From positions 1-64,000 of the forward strand of contig JAPQWV010001585.1 of NCBI GenBank assembly GCA_027422505.1: a DNA stretch of 64,000 nt. Reading direction: 5' to 3'. Both the position numbers and the translations under genes were made by a program. The notes below the pieces were generated by a model. The model made no database searches and was not told where the DNA came from. It saw only the letters and a list, made by a program, of their open reading frames with translations. Below are positions 10,873 to 22,818 of the stretch, piece by piece (within the stretch, counting starts at the first letter, position 1; every line of letters begins with the position of its first letter). Origin of the DNA: Craterostigma plantagineum. Its lineage: Eukaryota; Streptophyta; Magnoliopsida; Lamiales; Linderniaceae.

Positions 10873-12786
10873 ATGGATGCATACTCACTCGGAAATGACA
10901 ACCGTCCGCCGATCTTGCAAAGAGGCGAATACACAGTGTGGAGAAGCCGCTTCCTGAATTTCATAGCTCTAAAAGATCAAGCAAAATATCTACTGCAGTC
11001 CCTTGAAGAGGGACCGGCACAGTTCTGGGTTCATGTGCCCGGGGACGAATCAGCTACTCCAGTCATTCCAGCTTCTAGGCGACTAAAGGAGCCTAGAGAA
11101 TACTCTCTGGAGGAAAGAGCTCGAGCTAAGGCTGATCTAGTAGCCATGAATACCCTTATGCAGAGGATCCCCAACGATATATACAGACAAATCGACAGCC
11201 TTTCATCGGCTAAGGGGATGTGGGATGAGCTGCATAGGATGATACAAAGGACGAAAGTTGGCATAAAGGCCAAGAAGGCAAACATTCTCACTGCATACGA
11301 CTCCTTCAAAGCTAAGCCGGAGGAGAGCCTATACGAAATCTACCAACGATACCTCACTCTTCTCAACGAGCTGAGGAAGATAGAAATAACAAAGACAAAC
11401 ATGGAAACAAACATTAGATTTCTATCTTCTCTGCCCACGGAATGGAAGAAAATATCCACACAAATACAACAAAATAAAGATCTCGAAGAGTTGGATGTCC
11501 ATGCCGTGTTCGATAATCTAGCTCAACATCAGGATGATATCCGAGAGATTATCAAAGAGCAGAATAGCAAACAAACCGATGACACGGTTGCCTTAGTCTC
11601 GGAGAAGAGGAGCACAAGATCAAGAAAAGAAAAGATCGTTAGGCCACCTTCATCATCGGAGTCGGAAGATGAATCGGACTGCGACATAGAACCGAACATG
11701 AAAGCCCTTGGAAAGCAGTTAGCTCTCATTGGACAAATGATGAGCAAGAAGTACTTCAAGAAGAAGTCTTCAACCTCGGCCAACAGACTTCGAACTACAA
11801 GCTCCAAGAACAAAGAACGTGCTCCGGAGAGTTCCAAGGTCAAGAACCCCAAAGAGACTAACAAATGCTTTAATTGTGGCAAAGCAGGTCACTTCGCCAG
11901 AGAGTGCACTCTCCCGAAGAAGAGAGATGCAAACTACTACTCCAGGAATCTTCAATTGACAAAACAGAAAGAAGCTGGAGTAGCTCTCATGGCCGAGCAG
12001 GACCAATGGCTCGAGGACATGTCGAGATCCGAAGAAGAGAACTTAGGCCTCATGGCTCGTCTTGACAACGAAATGGACGCCGAAACATCCACTCATACGG
12101 ACGACGACAACGCATCCACGTCTTCAAATGAGGTAGTCTCTCACTCCACATTATTGACCATGTTAGATTCGTATCAATTAGCATACACTAACATGAAACG
12201 TGAGCAGGAAAGTGTTAAGGAAGTAGAGATCAAACTTGAAAGAGCTCAGGAGAAGATAAATAGTCTCGAATCAGACCTTAGAAGCTCTAGTGCAAAAATA
12301 GAAGAACTTACTAAGAGCTTACATTGTAGAGAGACTAGTCAACCTCCTTTAGGACAGCATAGTGAAAAGATTAAAGAGTTAGAAGATAGGCTAGCAAATA
12401 ACTACAATTGTCTGGTTAGGAATCTCAATGAGAAAGCTACCTTAAATTGTAGGATAACCGAAGCTACCTCTAAGATCACTGACTTAGAAGCTCAATTAGA
12501 AATATCTAACGCTAAGGTTAGTGAGCTTAGTAAGGAACTAGACACCTGTCAAGCCACCAAACTGACGGTAGAAAATAATTATGCTCTCCTAAGTGAGGAA
12601 CGCAGGAAGCTGTATGCAAAAATTAAAAAATTAGATGATCTCCTTACGCGTAGGGGACACTCTGAACAGACGATATTCTTAAACAAGCCCAAGGATATAG
12701 AGTTTTATAATCCAATTGAAGGCATAGGTTACACTAACCCACGTATTTTACAAAAGAAATGTATGACATTAAGAACATGGGTTTAG
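10873..12786 (+). CDS. gag: SIRE-1 Gag with CCHC zinc knuckle and coiled coil
   Basis: The start ATG opens MDAYSLGNDNRPPIL, which is also the gag start in the other SIRE copies (62807, and 53605 on the minus strand). Residues about 10-230 form the copia gag (UBN2-type) domain, with typical W-R-S-R-F and Y-L-T-L-L-N-E-L segments. Residues 332-345 are a CCHC knuckle (CFNCGKAGHFAREC) preceded by a Lys/Ser-rich basic stretch. Residues about 430-600 are highly charged heptad-like coiled coil. Gag would assemble the cytoplasmic virus-like particle and bind the RNA. The frame stays open for 637 codons and ends shortly after a frameshift into the linker (overlap 12759-12786). Confidence 0.85.
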   Translation: MDAYSLGNDNRPPILQRGEYTVWRSRFLNFIALKDQAKYLLQSLEEGPAQFWVHVPGDESATPVIPASRRLKEPREYSLEERARAKADLVAMNTLMQRIPNDIYRQIDSLSSAKGMWDELHRMIQRTKVGIKAKKANILTAYDSFKAKPEESLYEIYQRYLTLLNELRKIEITKTNMETNIRFLSSLPTEWKKISTQIQQNKDLEELDVHAVFDNLAQHQDDIREIIKEQNSKQTDDTVALVSEKRSTRSRKEKIVRPPSSSESEDESDCDIEPNMKALGKQLALIGQMMSKKYFKKKSSTSANRLRTTSSKNKERAPESSKVKNPKETNKCFNCGKAGHFARECTLPKKRDANYYSRNLQLTKQKEAGVALMAEQDQWLEDMSRSEEENLGLMARLDNEMDAETSTHTDDDNASTSSNEVVSHSTLLTMLDSYQLAYTNMKREQESVKEVEIKLERAQEKINSLESDLRSSSAKIEELTKSLHCRETSQPPLGQHSEKIKELEDRLANNYNCLVRNLNEKATLNCRITEATSKITDLEAQLEISNAKVSELSKELDTCQATKLTVENNYALLSEERRKLYAKIKKLDDLLTRRGHSEQTIFLNKPKDIEFYNPIEGIGYTNPRILQKKCMTLRTWV

Positions 12787-13960
12787 CTGCAACCTATCTT
12801 AGGAACATTACGGAATCGACGTATGAAAATGCGTTTGATTCATCTATCAAACAAGCCTCACATGGGCCTGAGATCCCCTTTGACTATAGTGACCTAATTG
12901 AAAAGGACAAAAATAGGAAACCTACTCTAACACCTGTCAGCGAATTAGCTCAAGTTCTACCTCCGGACTCTCAAGAATACCACAAGGAAGTCAAAAAGGT
13001 TAATTATCAAAATTCTCTCTACAAACCCCCTATCATAAAACATATAGAGGAGTCACAAGCGAAACTAGACAAAGAAAGAGAGAAGTTCGAAGCTGAAAAG
13101 AAAAAATTCTATAAGGAGATGGAAAATCTCAAGGCTTCCTCGTCCTCCCAAACTATCTCACACGCTATCATAAAAAGCGTGAAAATAGAAAAATCGCCTT
13201 CGAAAGATCAAAAGAGCATTAATTATTCTGTTAAAAGTGCTAAGACTAATTTTACTTTACCTACGTCCACATGGAGCGTAGAGCCAGCACCGACTACGAA
13301 GGCGAGAGTGTCTAGTCCTAAAATAAAGAAGGAGCGAGTAGATTTAAATGTTTCTGAACATGTTATCCCTTCTGTCAAAACAAAAGACACTCGTAGTAAT
13401 AAAAGAGCCATTTCTACGTTCAAAATAATTGCTTCTACGTGCTCAATTCAGCCCATCACCTATAGAAGTTAAAATACCGAAATAGGCTCTAGATCGAAAA
13501 TTACTACTAATCATTCTGAAACAAATGCCAAAAGGAAAAATCTTAGGAAACAAGATCCAGCCATAAAGAAAGCTTATGGCGCCGTACATGACTATACTCA
13601 CCTAAGGTATCCCGTAGAAATTAAATCCCCCAAGCACCTTAGGAGACTATCACAAGAAAAGATCTTTTCCTCAGTCAAACCTTTCAAGGCATTTGTACGA
13701 GCTGAAGTTAACCTTCCCTGCAAGGTTCAACCCAAATGGGTTCCTAAATCTCCGCCTAGGACGACAAAAGCCAAAAGGGCCAAGTCTCCTACAGAGGCAA
13801 AACCCAAACTCACTTCTCCAAAAGTGCAATGGGTTATTAAGACTCTTCCAGAAATAGATTTAGGAGTCACATCTGAACCTAAAATGAATCTGCTAATCTG
13901 AGAGGACCCATGCTTAAGTGGGTACCTAAAGCTCTCTAAATTGTTTTTGCAGATCCATCA
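12759..13960 (+). pseudogene. SIRE-1 gag-pol linker (coiled coil then basic Pro/Lys-rich)
   Basis: The first 237 codons (to 13472) continue the gag in another frame and contain a strong coiled coil (KLDKEREKFEAEKKKFYKEM). They are followed by a Lys/Ser/Thr-rich tail. After a stop, a second frame includes KQDPAIKKAYGA, then LRYPVEIKSPKHLRRLS and a Pro/Lys-rich segment. The minus-strand SIRE-2 copy encodes the same module (50637-51041), so it is a conserved part of the family even though I know no function for it. Several stops break it here. Confidence 0.65.
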
Positions 13961-13964
13961 TGTG

Positions 13965-15459
13965 TGGTACCTCGACTCTGGTTGCTCCACACACATGACT
14001 GGTAAACAAGAGCTTGCTGAGCAACTACAAAGACCGACCAAATGGCAAAGTCAGATTTGGGAACAATGATTCAGCCCCGATTATAGGATTTGGGGATATC
14101 ATTTTGAAGAATCTGACCATCAAAGATGTCTCATACGTCGAAGGCCTCCTCCATAACTTGTTCAGCATAGGCCAATTCTGTGACAAAGGCTTCCAGGTGG
14201 TCTTCCATGCTGACCGGTGCAGAATTTTGGATAGTCAGGACACAGAACTCCTTCAAGGACTTCGGAAATCCAATCTTTACACGATCAACCTGACGTCCGT
14301 GAGGCCTCCGACAGCTGTATGCCTCATTTCTCAGATTGATATACATAGGAACAGCCTATGGCATCAACGACTGTCTCATCTAAACATGAAAGCTCTTCAA
14401 CGTCTTTCTACGAAAAAGTTGGTCCACGGTCTTCCAACTATACAACTACAAAGGGAGCATCATTGTTCGGCATGTCACCTAGGAAAAATGAAGCGAGCAT
14501 CTCATCACGTCAAGAAAATTGCGTCTACTTCTCGACCATTGGAACTAATTCACATGGATCTCTGTGGTCCGATGCAGACTCAGAGTATCAATGGAAGAAA
14601 GTATGTCCTAGTGATTGTAGATGACTATTCTCGCTACACGTGGACAAAGTTCCTCCGAACGAAAGATGAGGCCGGTGACTTGATAATCAATTTTGTGAAC
14701 ACAACTCAAAATCTGCTGCAACAGACTATTCAAGTTGTTCGAACAGACAACGGCACTGAGTTCAAAAACAACCACCGCAGTGAGTTTTATCAAAAACTTG
14801 GAATAAGTCAACAATTTTCAGCCGCCAAAACACCCCAGCAAAATGGGGTCGTCGAAAGGAAAAATCGAACACTAGTGGAAGCCGCTCGTACAATGCAGAT
14901 CCAGTCAGGACTTGCACACTTTCTATGGGCTGAAGCAGTCAATACCGCTTGTTTTACTCAAAACAGGATGGTGGTTCACAAACGGTTCAACAAGACTCCG
15001 TACGAGATTGCAAATAATAGAGTGCCCAATATCTCTTTCTTTAAAGTCTTCGGGTGCAAGTGCTTTGTGGCGAACGACCGAGAACAACGTGCAAAGTTCG
15101 ACCCTAAAGCATTCGAAGCTACATTTGTCGGGTATACTTCAACTTCAAAAGCGTACCGAGTATACATCAAGTCCAACCGAACTATTAAGGAAAGCTATAA
15201 TGTCACTTTTCACGAAGTGGCAGAGATGGCTTCTGGTCAACTCAGTCCAGGACCCGTGCCTAACCCGATGGTTCCTGCTCAAATCAGTTCAGGACCCGTG
15301 CTCAACCCGACGGCTTCTGAAGACAACATTTCAGAACCCGTAATCACTGGTGTGTTGGCACAAAACCAACAGAAGATGGCCACAACATCAAAGTCAATGT
15401 CAGACGAAGCAACGAGACTTGCAATAGACGACTTGGAATCTCTCTTCGAACCAGTATAT
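13965..15459 (+). pseudogene. pol: SIRE-1 protease and integrase
   Basis: The protease site reads WYLDSGCSTHMTG near 13970 and is followed by a frameshift. From 14014 one frame runs through the rest of protease (GKVRFGNNDSAPIIGFG) into integrase. The integrase shows the HHCC zinc motif (WHQRLSHLN, then CSACHLGK) and the catalytic core with D in MDLCGP, D in RTDNGTEF and E in GVVERKNRT. It then enters the variable C-terminal linker. The frame is cut at 15459 by the LTR of Gypsy-2; the linker continues at 25805. The integrase core itself looks intact. Confidence 0.88.
15455..15459. other. Target-site duplication TATAT, left copy (Gypsy-2)
   Basis: TATAT directly precedes the LTR start TGTGACG at 15460. 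An identical TATAT at 25805-25809 follows the other LTR end. This 5-bp direct repeat marks a complete integration event. Confidence 0.93.
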
Positions 15460-18301
15460 TGTGACGCCCCGACTTCCTAACCGCCTAACCTAGCGCATTT
15501 CTACGTGCCTAGCGAGTTTGCAAATAAAGAAGTGCACCGAAAACGCGTACAAATTTTTCATTTTTCATATATCGAATGAAACATTGTTCTATACAGGACA
15601 AAAGAATGCATGTCGAACATCAGGTTCCAGACATGGTCTAACTACAACGGCGAAGGTGTGTCGCACAACAAAAGCTCCTATGCGCCCGGCCTCACAGGTC
15701 GTCATCCACACACACACGTCCACCCCCAAAAGCAGCACGAAGCTCCAAAAGGTTGGCCTAGCCTTCAAGACGCGGTCACATACCGTGATCGCCGGTGCCT
15801 ACAACACACAACGTAAGGAATGAGCCACCGAGGCTCAGTAAGCAGAAATCATGCATGTATGCACGTGTCGCTCCCCCGCATCGGCAATCCGCGCCAATGT
15901 ATATAACACTCGCAAAGGCAATCCACGCCGATGCACATAACGCTCGCAAAGGCAAATCGCGCCGATGCATATAACATCCGTACCAACGTACTCAGACTAA
16001 TGTCACTCAGGGCCCTCGGCTAATCTCACTATGCACCACAAAGAGCTCACGTCCACCGGGGACAAATAGACAGCGGTCCACACCGGATGGCCATGCCCTA
16101 GGATGCACATCGTTCCCCTAGGTTGCCATATGTACCCGGTCGTCCCCGACTGCTGGCGGTCGCTCACGCTGGTAGCCCACTCTGAGGTTGCCTACCCCAG
16201 GGTTCCACCCTGTGTCGCTTATACCCTCAGGTCGCACCCTCCAGGTCGCACCTTACCGCCACGGGCCATGCCCAAATCCTATCCATAGGATATCAATATA
16301 TATATATCTAAAATAATAGTACGACGACGCTAAAACGCCGCCCTGGTAGCATAGTAGAAAGCCCCTGACTCAACTACGAGTCGACACCCTTGCCCACATC
16401 GGCAAGTCCTCGTCGCGTACAAGCGACACCTTATTACGCACACTCAATCCCACGACCCTCCCTCACGAGTTCGTGTGTGCACGTGAATATGCATATGCAG
16501 ATGCAGGTAAATGCAACGTAGACTTACCACATTTAAATACTTTAATCAATTCACTACTTCATGAAACCACGTAAGCACATAGTCACGCAAATTAGGCACG
16601 TAAAACAAGTTGTGTGTCGTAGTTGGACTTCTACTTACCTGGAGTCCGTAGATTAGCAGTCACTTGACCCGTAAGTGTTCCTAAGTCCCGACCTTAGGCA
16701 TGAAATATTGGTGTCAGTGCGCTATTTTATTTAATGGTTTAGGTATGCTAATCTTCGAGCCCTAAATGTATATCATAGGTTAAAATAGATTTCAAGTTGT
16801 TGGTTAAATTAAATCTCGACATTATAAGAAAATCTCGAGCTATTGTTTTCGAAATAAATCTCGGGTCTGATAAATCTCGAGCTTGATCTCGAGATTTTTA
16901 GGTGAATTTATATATATAATAGGCCTCGACATTGTTATCGACATTCGAAACAGAAAATGTCGACATGTCTCAACATGGATCTCGATATTTATTATTTGTT
17001 GACCTCGACATTTATTTTGGTAAGGGTTCGACATTTGGGCTGTTGAAGGATCTCGACATTTCATAAGGGCTCGACATTTTGACCTCTCGACATTATCTTC
17101 CAGTTCGACATTTTTTTCCAAATAGAAGGACTCGACATCTCTAAATGTCGATATATGATATGTAAAAATCTCGGCATAGCTTGTAAAGAAATCTCGATAG
17201 TAAACTCGACATTTAGTAAATCTCGGTATCTAACTCGACATTTTTATTCCTTTTATCTCGACATTTTGAAACTGAGAAATGTCGACATGAATTTGACATT
17301 TAAGGTATTGAAAGATCTCGACATTAGCTGAGGCTCGACATTTTATTTCGACATTTCTAATAGGGAATGTCGATATGAATTTTAACGTAAATCTCGACAT
17401 TTTTAACTATCTTAGCTCGATATTACAACTCGACATTTTTACTATCTTAGCTCGTCATTACAATTCGACATTTTCATACATTTCGATCTTCGAATGTTCT
17501 TCACTTTTGGTCGAAACTTTCGACTGCTCATCTTCTCAAAATTAAATCGTAACCCCTCTTTTTAGATTTCATAAGCTCCATGGTATTTTATTCAACCCAA
17601 AAACGCCTAGAGCTAGCTCAAAATAATTTAAGTTAACCCAATTCTAAGAAATTCAAGGGTTTCCCCAACCTTATGATTTCGTCCTCCACATTTATAGCTT
17701 TGCCATCTACAATACACCCATATTTATTAAGCTTCAAACGTAAAGTGCAGGTTTAGAGATTTTCTTACCTCCTCCAAAGCACAAAGTCGATTTCGTGTCT
17801 CTCCTTTCTTGGCTTGAGCTTTCGTTAGTTCCTTGGCTAGGGGTTGAGTGGACTTGAAATGGCTTTCTAAGTGAGATTTAAGTGGCTAAGGCCTTAAGTC
17901 ACGAAATATCCCTTAAATCAAGGGGTTTGTTTGCTAAAGTAAAGCCATTTCTAAGGGTATTGGGCCAATTTCTAAATTCCTAGCCCACTTGAGGCCCTTA
18001 AGTCACATTTTTATTCATGGCCTAGTTTCCATCTTGGGCCTATTTTGAAGTTCTAATTGAATTGGAACCTTGTAGCCCGACTAATTTTTGGGAGATTTCC
18101 TAAGCCACGTAAGTACGTAATTTTCCACACGAAATTCCACGTAGGTAATATGAGCACAAAATTAAGTGAATCGCATAGTCATGGCATTAATGCACCTACT
18201 TCACACAAACGCACATAAATCGCATAAATGCACAGAGAGCACAAAATCATATTTCGCTAATTCATTGGCCCTAAAGACTTACGGGGAACCCAGGTGCTAC
18301 A
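15460..18301 (-). repeat. 3' LTR of Gypsy-2
   Basis: On the plus strand it begins TGTGACGCCCCGAC and ends GGTGCTACA, the complement of the TGTAGCACC start of the LTR in sense orientation. It matches 22968-25804 nearly base for base. Confidence 0.95.
16805..17480 (-). repeat. CTCGACATT minisatellite in Gypsy-2 3' LTR
   Basis: Well over twenty copies of CTCGACATT and near variants (TTCGACATT, CTCGATATT, GTCGACAT) occur within about 680 bp, with irregular spacing of 12-40 bp and in both orientations. This is the same TCGA theme as in Gypsy-1 with a different unit. Confidence 0.87.
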
Positions 18302-18313
18302 TCCACCCCCCTT
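18302..18313 (-). other. Polypurine tract of Gypsy-2
   Basis: In sense orientation the tract reads AAGGGGGGTGGA immediately before the LTR start TGTAGC. Confidence 0.88.
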
Positions 18314-18335
18314 AAGGAGGATTTCGCCCCCGAAA

Positions 18336-19645
18336 TCAGCCCGTTCGGAACAATTCAGGATAGCGGGTTTTCATCTCATCCTCGCGTTCCCATGTGGCTT
18401 CCTCTACTGATTGATTCCGCCACAGAACTTTTACTAGAGGAATCTCTTTGTTCCTAAGCCTCTTCGTCTCATTCATCAATATCTCTACGGGAATTTCCTC
18501 ATAACTCAAGTCTGGTTTCAAGTGTTGATGCAGTGAGTCATTTATCAACACGTGGCTTGGGTCAGCGATATACTTCCGCAACGTGGAAACATGGAATACA
18601 TCGTGTACTTGCGACAACGATGCTGGTAGTTCTAGTTGGTAAGCCACTTCACCTACTCTCTTTATTATCTTGAAGGGACCAATGTATCTCGGGCTTAGTT
18701 TTCCCTTCTTTCCGAACCTTTTGACTCCTTTCATTGGTGATACTTTCACAAAGACCCAATCATTCATCTCGAATTCTAGCGGTCTGCGTCTTCGATCCGC
18801 ATAACTCTTCTGTCTACTCTGCGCCGTGCGCATTCTCTCTCGGATCATCTTAATAATTTCCGTTATTTCCCGTACCATATCTGGGCCTAACATCGCCCGT
18901 TCACCTACTCCATCCCAATGCACTGGGGATCTGCACTTCCGCCCGTATAAGGCTTCATAAGGAGCCATCCCAATTGTAGCTTGGTAGCTATTGTTGTACG
19001 AGAATTCTACAAGCGGAAGGTACTTGCTCCAGTTGCCTTTGAAATCAAGTACACAGGCTCGTAACATATCTTCCAGCGTTTGGATTGTCCGCTCGGATTG
19101 GCCGTCCGTTTGCGGGTGATATGCTGTGCTAAATGTCAATTTCGTCCCCATGGCCTTTTGTAAACTTGTCCAGAATTTAGATAGAAACCGTGAATCGCGG
19201 TCTGAAACTATCGTTATGGGTGCCCCATGGAGTCTTACTATCTCTTGGATGTACAATTCTGCATACCGCCCATGGTAAACGTTGTACTTATCGGCAGAAA
19301 ATGGGCAGATTTCGTAAGTCGATCTACAATTACCCAAATTGCATCGTGTCCTTTCGCGTTCCTCGGCAATCCGCTCACGAAATCCATCGTTACATTGTCC
19401 CACTTCCACTCCGGAATGGGCAGAGGTTGCAGCGTCCCTGCCGGTCGCTGATGTTCTGCCTTAATTTGCTGGCAGGTGAGGCATTGGCTCACGAACGTCG
19501 CTACGTCCTTTTTCATTCCCGGCCACCAGTAGTTAGTCCATAGATCCCTATATAGCTTCGTAGCTCCTGGGTGTACCGAATATGGCGTGGTATGTGCTTC
19601 CGTCATTATGACTCGTCTAAGATCCGCGTCGTTCGGAACGTACAA
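18336..19645 (-). pseudogene. pol: Gypsy-2 integrase and chromodomain
   Basis: The frame from 19645 carries the zinc-binding part ([24 protein letters not shown]) and the first catalytic region ([21 protein letters not shown]). A single missing base near 19270 moves the rest to the frame from about 19290 to 18336. That part holds [23 protein letters not shown] and the glutamate-containing core, then [17 protein letters not shown] and a C-terminal chromodomain with [17 protein letters not shown]. The chromodomain looks complete and places the element among chromoviruses, close to Tekay/Del. Only the frameshift disables the integrase. Confidence 0.92.
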
Positions 19646-20991
19646 TCTACTCTTGTAGTATAACTTCCGTCGTCCCGAAACACGAAGTCCGTCGTTGGTT
19701 GCTCGGTTTGCGCTTCCTTCGTCTTCAGGTAAAACTCGTCGTTTTCCTGTGCCTTTTTGATCTGCTCCAGTAGCGTTGGTTGCAGAGTTAGGGATGCTAA
19801 TTTCACCTTGACTTCTCCCAATGGTACAATCTCCACGTCGAGTCGTTGAAGTTCCGCGCTTACTGATTTCCGGCTTAGAGCATCAGCTACCACGTTCGCC
19901 TTTCCTGGGTGGTAGTTGATCACACAATCGTAGTCTTTCACTAGCTCCAGCCATCTTCTCTGCCTCATATTGAGTTCCTTCTGGGTGAAGAAATACTTTA
20001 AACTCTTGTGATCGGTGTAAATTTCGCACCTCTCTCCATACAAATAGTGTCTCCAAATCTTGAGAGCGAAGACTACCGCCGCAAGCTCCAGGTCGTGTGT
20101 AGGATAGTTCTTTTCGTATTCCTTTAGTTGTCGTGAGGCGTAAGCCACCACGTTACCGTTCTGCATCAGTACGCATCCTAACCCGTTCTTCGAGGCGTCG
20201 CTATACACAGAGAACCCTCCTGTTCCCGTGGGTATCGTCAGCACTGGGGCTGTAGTAAGCCGCTTTTTCAGTTCTTGGAAGCTTTGTTCACACTCCACGT
20301 TCCATAGAAAAGGCGTGTTATTTTTAGTCAACCTTGTCAGCGTAGAGGCGATTCTAGAGAAATCCTTGATGAATTTCCTATAGTAGCCTGCTAAGCCTAG
20401 GAAGCTCCGTACTTCCGTTACGTTGGTCGGCTGTGGCCAATCATTAATTGCTTCGATTTTGCTCGGGTCCACCGAGATTCCTGCTCCCGAGACGATGTGT
20501 CCCAAGAATGCTACTTGGTCCAGCCAGAATTCACACTTTTTGAACTTCGCATAGAGCTGCTTCTCCCTCAATACTCCTAGCACTACTCGTAGATGTAGTT
20601 CGTGCTCTTCCTCTGTCTTGGAGTAGATGAGGATGTCATCTATGAATACAATTACAAACTTGTCTAGATAGGCTTCGAACACCCGGTTCATTAGGTCCAT
20701 GAAGGCCGCCGGTGCGTTCGTCAGTCCAAAGGGCATAACTAAAAATTCAAAGTGCCCGTATCTGGTACTGAACGCCGTTTTGGGAATGTCTTCCTTGCGG
20801 ATTTTCAGTTGATGGTAACCCGACCTCAAGTCGATCTTAGAAAATACTGTGGCGCCTTGTAATTGGTCGAAGAGGTCGTCTATTCGGGGTAGTGGATATT
20901 TATTCTTGATCGTCAGCTTGTTAAGCTCCCTGTAATCTATGCACAGTCTCATCGATCCATCCTTCTTTCGTACGAACAGGACTGGCGCTCC
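19606..20991 (-). pseudogene. pol: Gypsy-2 reverse transcriptase and RNase H
   Basis: The frame is the same as that of the gag-protease part and is separated from it only by a TAG stop at 20992-20994, which replaces a conserved tryptophan codon. It includes [39 protein letters not shown], the catalytic [22 protein letters not shown], and RNase H with [13 protein letters not shown] and [12 protein letters not shown] one-base deletion near 19664 shifts the frame just before integrase. Apart from these lesions every core motif is present. Confidence 0.93.
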
Positions 20992-22818
20992 CTAGGGAGA
21001 AAAGCTGGTCTGAATGAATCCTTTCTGTAGGAGTTCATCTATTTGTTCCTTCAACTCCTTCAGTTCGGTTGGCGCTAATCGATATGGTGCTTTAGACACT
21101 GGAGCTGCTCCCGGCACCAAGTCAATCGTAAACTCAATATCTCTGTCTGGGGGTAGTCCCGACAGATCTTCTGGAAATACGTCCGGGAACTCCTTAATCA
21201 CGGGTACGTCTTCGAGTTTCGTGGGGGTATTCTCGTCCGCCTTCAGTGTGAATACCAGGTATGCCTCGCATCCGGAATTGACTAATCGCTGAGCTTTTAA
21301 GGCTGATATCCTCGGAATGCCTCTCCCTTTCATTATTCCCCTGAAGGTGAAAGATTCTTCCCCTTCTAAACTAAACGTAACTACTTTACGGTTACAGTCT
21401 ATCACTGCTCCGTACTTTGAGAGCCAGTCCATCCCGAGGATCACCTCATAGTCGTCCATCGGGATGACTATCAGATCTACAGGTAATTCCCTATTACCGA
21501 CTAGGACCGGGCAATTTCTTATCATTTGGCTAGTCCTAGTTGGTGCCCCGCTTGGAATTGCTACGCTATACTCGTAGTCTACTCGCTCAGGCGTTACCCC
21601 GAGTTTCATCACATACTTCACGGACGCAAACGAGTGGGTCGCCCCGGAATCTACTAGAATGCACGTGGGAGTTTGGTGGACTAGTAGGGTACCTGCTACC
21701 ACCTCCGGATTGTTCTCTGCTTCCTCGGATGTGATGGTGTACACCCGAGCTGGCACCCTTTGAGGTCCTGCCTGACTCCCGGTCTGATTTCCCGAAGCAC
21801 CCTCCGGGCACTGTCTCACAAAATGGCCCGGCTTCCCACATCTAAAGCAGGTGTTGACTTGCATGTTGCAGTTCCCAAAGTGTCTTTTCCCACACCTCTG
21901 GCAATATGGGCCCTGCACTGCTCCCTGGTTCTGGTTTGGATTTGGAGGTCGGTTCGTCGTCCCCTGAGGCTGTTGAGGAGGCCTGTTCTGGAATTTCTTC
22001 TTGCCCCCTTTAGGCACGAACTGCCGTTTCTGGTCTCCTCCGCTCCATTGCGCTCCTTGCATTTGCGCGAACTTGCGCTTGGCCTCTTGTGCCTTTAAGA
22101 TCCTGGCTTCCGCCTGTTCAGCGACCATAGCTCTCTCTGCTACTTGAGGGTAAGTCGCTCCCTGAATTCCCGCCATGCTCACATCCCTGTAGAGCTCAGG
22201 CTTCAATCCTTCCAGGAAGCGTTCGACCTTTAGAGCTTTCGTGCTGATCATATGAGCAGCGAACCTGGACAGCTGCTCAAACTTCCTTATGTATTCGGCC
22301 ACCATCATGGCCCCCTGTCTGAGATTGATGAATTCATTCAGGCGCTGTGCTCGAATAGGGGCGGTGAGATACTTGCCCCGGAACAACTCCTTGAATCTTT
22401 CCCAGCTCATCGTAGCGGGGTTCTCCAACACCATGATGGTGTCCCACCAGTGCCCTGCGCTCCCTCGTAGTAGGAACGCAGCACAGAGGGCTTTCTCCGC
22501 CTCCGGAACCCTGCTATAGACGAACATGCTCTCGAGGGTCCTTAACCAGTCTTCAGCCGCTGTCGAGTCAGCTGTGTCCTCGAAGGTCGGTGGGTTCAAC
22601 CTTCGGAATCGTTCTCCCACCACCTCAGTCCTTTCCGCCTGAGTTGACCCAGCATTAGCAGTATTCTGCTGAATAAGCTGTTGAATCTGCGCCGACTGCT
22701 GGCGGACTAGTTCCGTCAGTTGGAAAATCGTTGCATCCCGATTGTCGGGAGGGGCCGTGTTTCCCCTGTTCTGGTCGTCGCCACCACTTGACTCACCTCT
22801 CGTTCTTACCATCTTCAC
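20992..22818 (-). CDS. gag: Gypsy-2 Gag and aspartic protease
   Basis: The start MKMVRTRGESSGG lies 134 bp after the primer-binding site. Residues about 85-250 form the retrotransposon gag domain (AEDWLRTLE, then GHWWDTI, WERFKELFRGKY and LKPELYRDV). A basic Gln/Pro-rich stretch precedes Cys-rich sequence and a CCHC knuckle at residues 324-337 (CFRCGKPGHFVRQC). The protease active-site Asp is residue 390 (LVDSGATHSF), followed by VILGMDWLSKYGAVIDC. The frame ends at TAG inside the RT entry motif, so only Gag-protease of 608 residues could be made. In most Tekay elements gag and pol form one long frame. Confidence 0.93.
   Translation of the reverse strand: MKMVRTRGESSGGDDQNRGNTAPPDNRDATIFQLTELVRQQSAQIQQLIQQNTANAGSTQAERTEVVGERFRRLNPPTFEDTADSTAAEDWLRTLESMFVYSRVPEAEKALCAAFLLRGSAGHWWDTIMVLENPATMSWERFKELFRGKYLTAPIRAQRLNEFINLRQGAMMVAEYIRKFEQLSRFAAHMISTKALKVERFLEGLKPELYRDVSMAGIQGATYPQVAERAMVAEQAEARILKAQEAKRKFAQMQGAQWSGGDQKRQFVPKGGKKKFQNRPPQQPQGTTNRPPNPNQNQGAVQGPYCQRCGKRHFGNCNMQVNTCFRCGKPGHFVRQCPEGASGNQTGSQAGPQRVPARVYTITSEEAENNPEVVAGTLLVHQTPTCILVDSGATHSFASVKYVMKLGVTPERVDYEYSVAIPSGAPTRTSQMIRNCPVLVGNRELPVDLIVIPMDDYEVILGMDWLSKYGAVIDCNRKVVTFSLEGEESFTFRGIMKGRGIPRISALKAQRLVNSGCEAYLVFTLKADENTPTKLEDVPVIKEFPDVFPEDLSGLPPDRDIEFTIDLVPGAAPVSKAPYRLAPTELKELKEQIDELLQKGFIQTSFSP

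Noticed and set aside
16805..17480. CRISPR-like array
   Set aside because: Units are short, degenerate, irregularly spaced and in both orientations, and lie inside a retrotransposon LTR of a plant; no cas genes are present.
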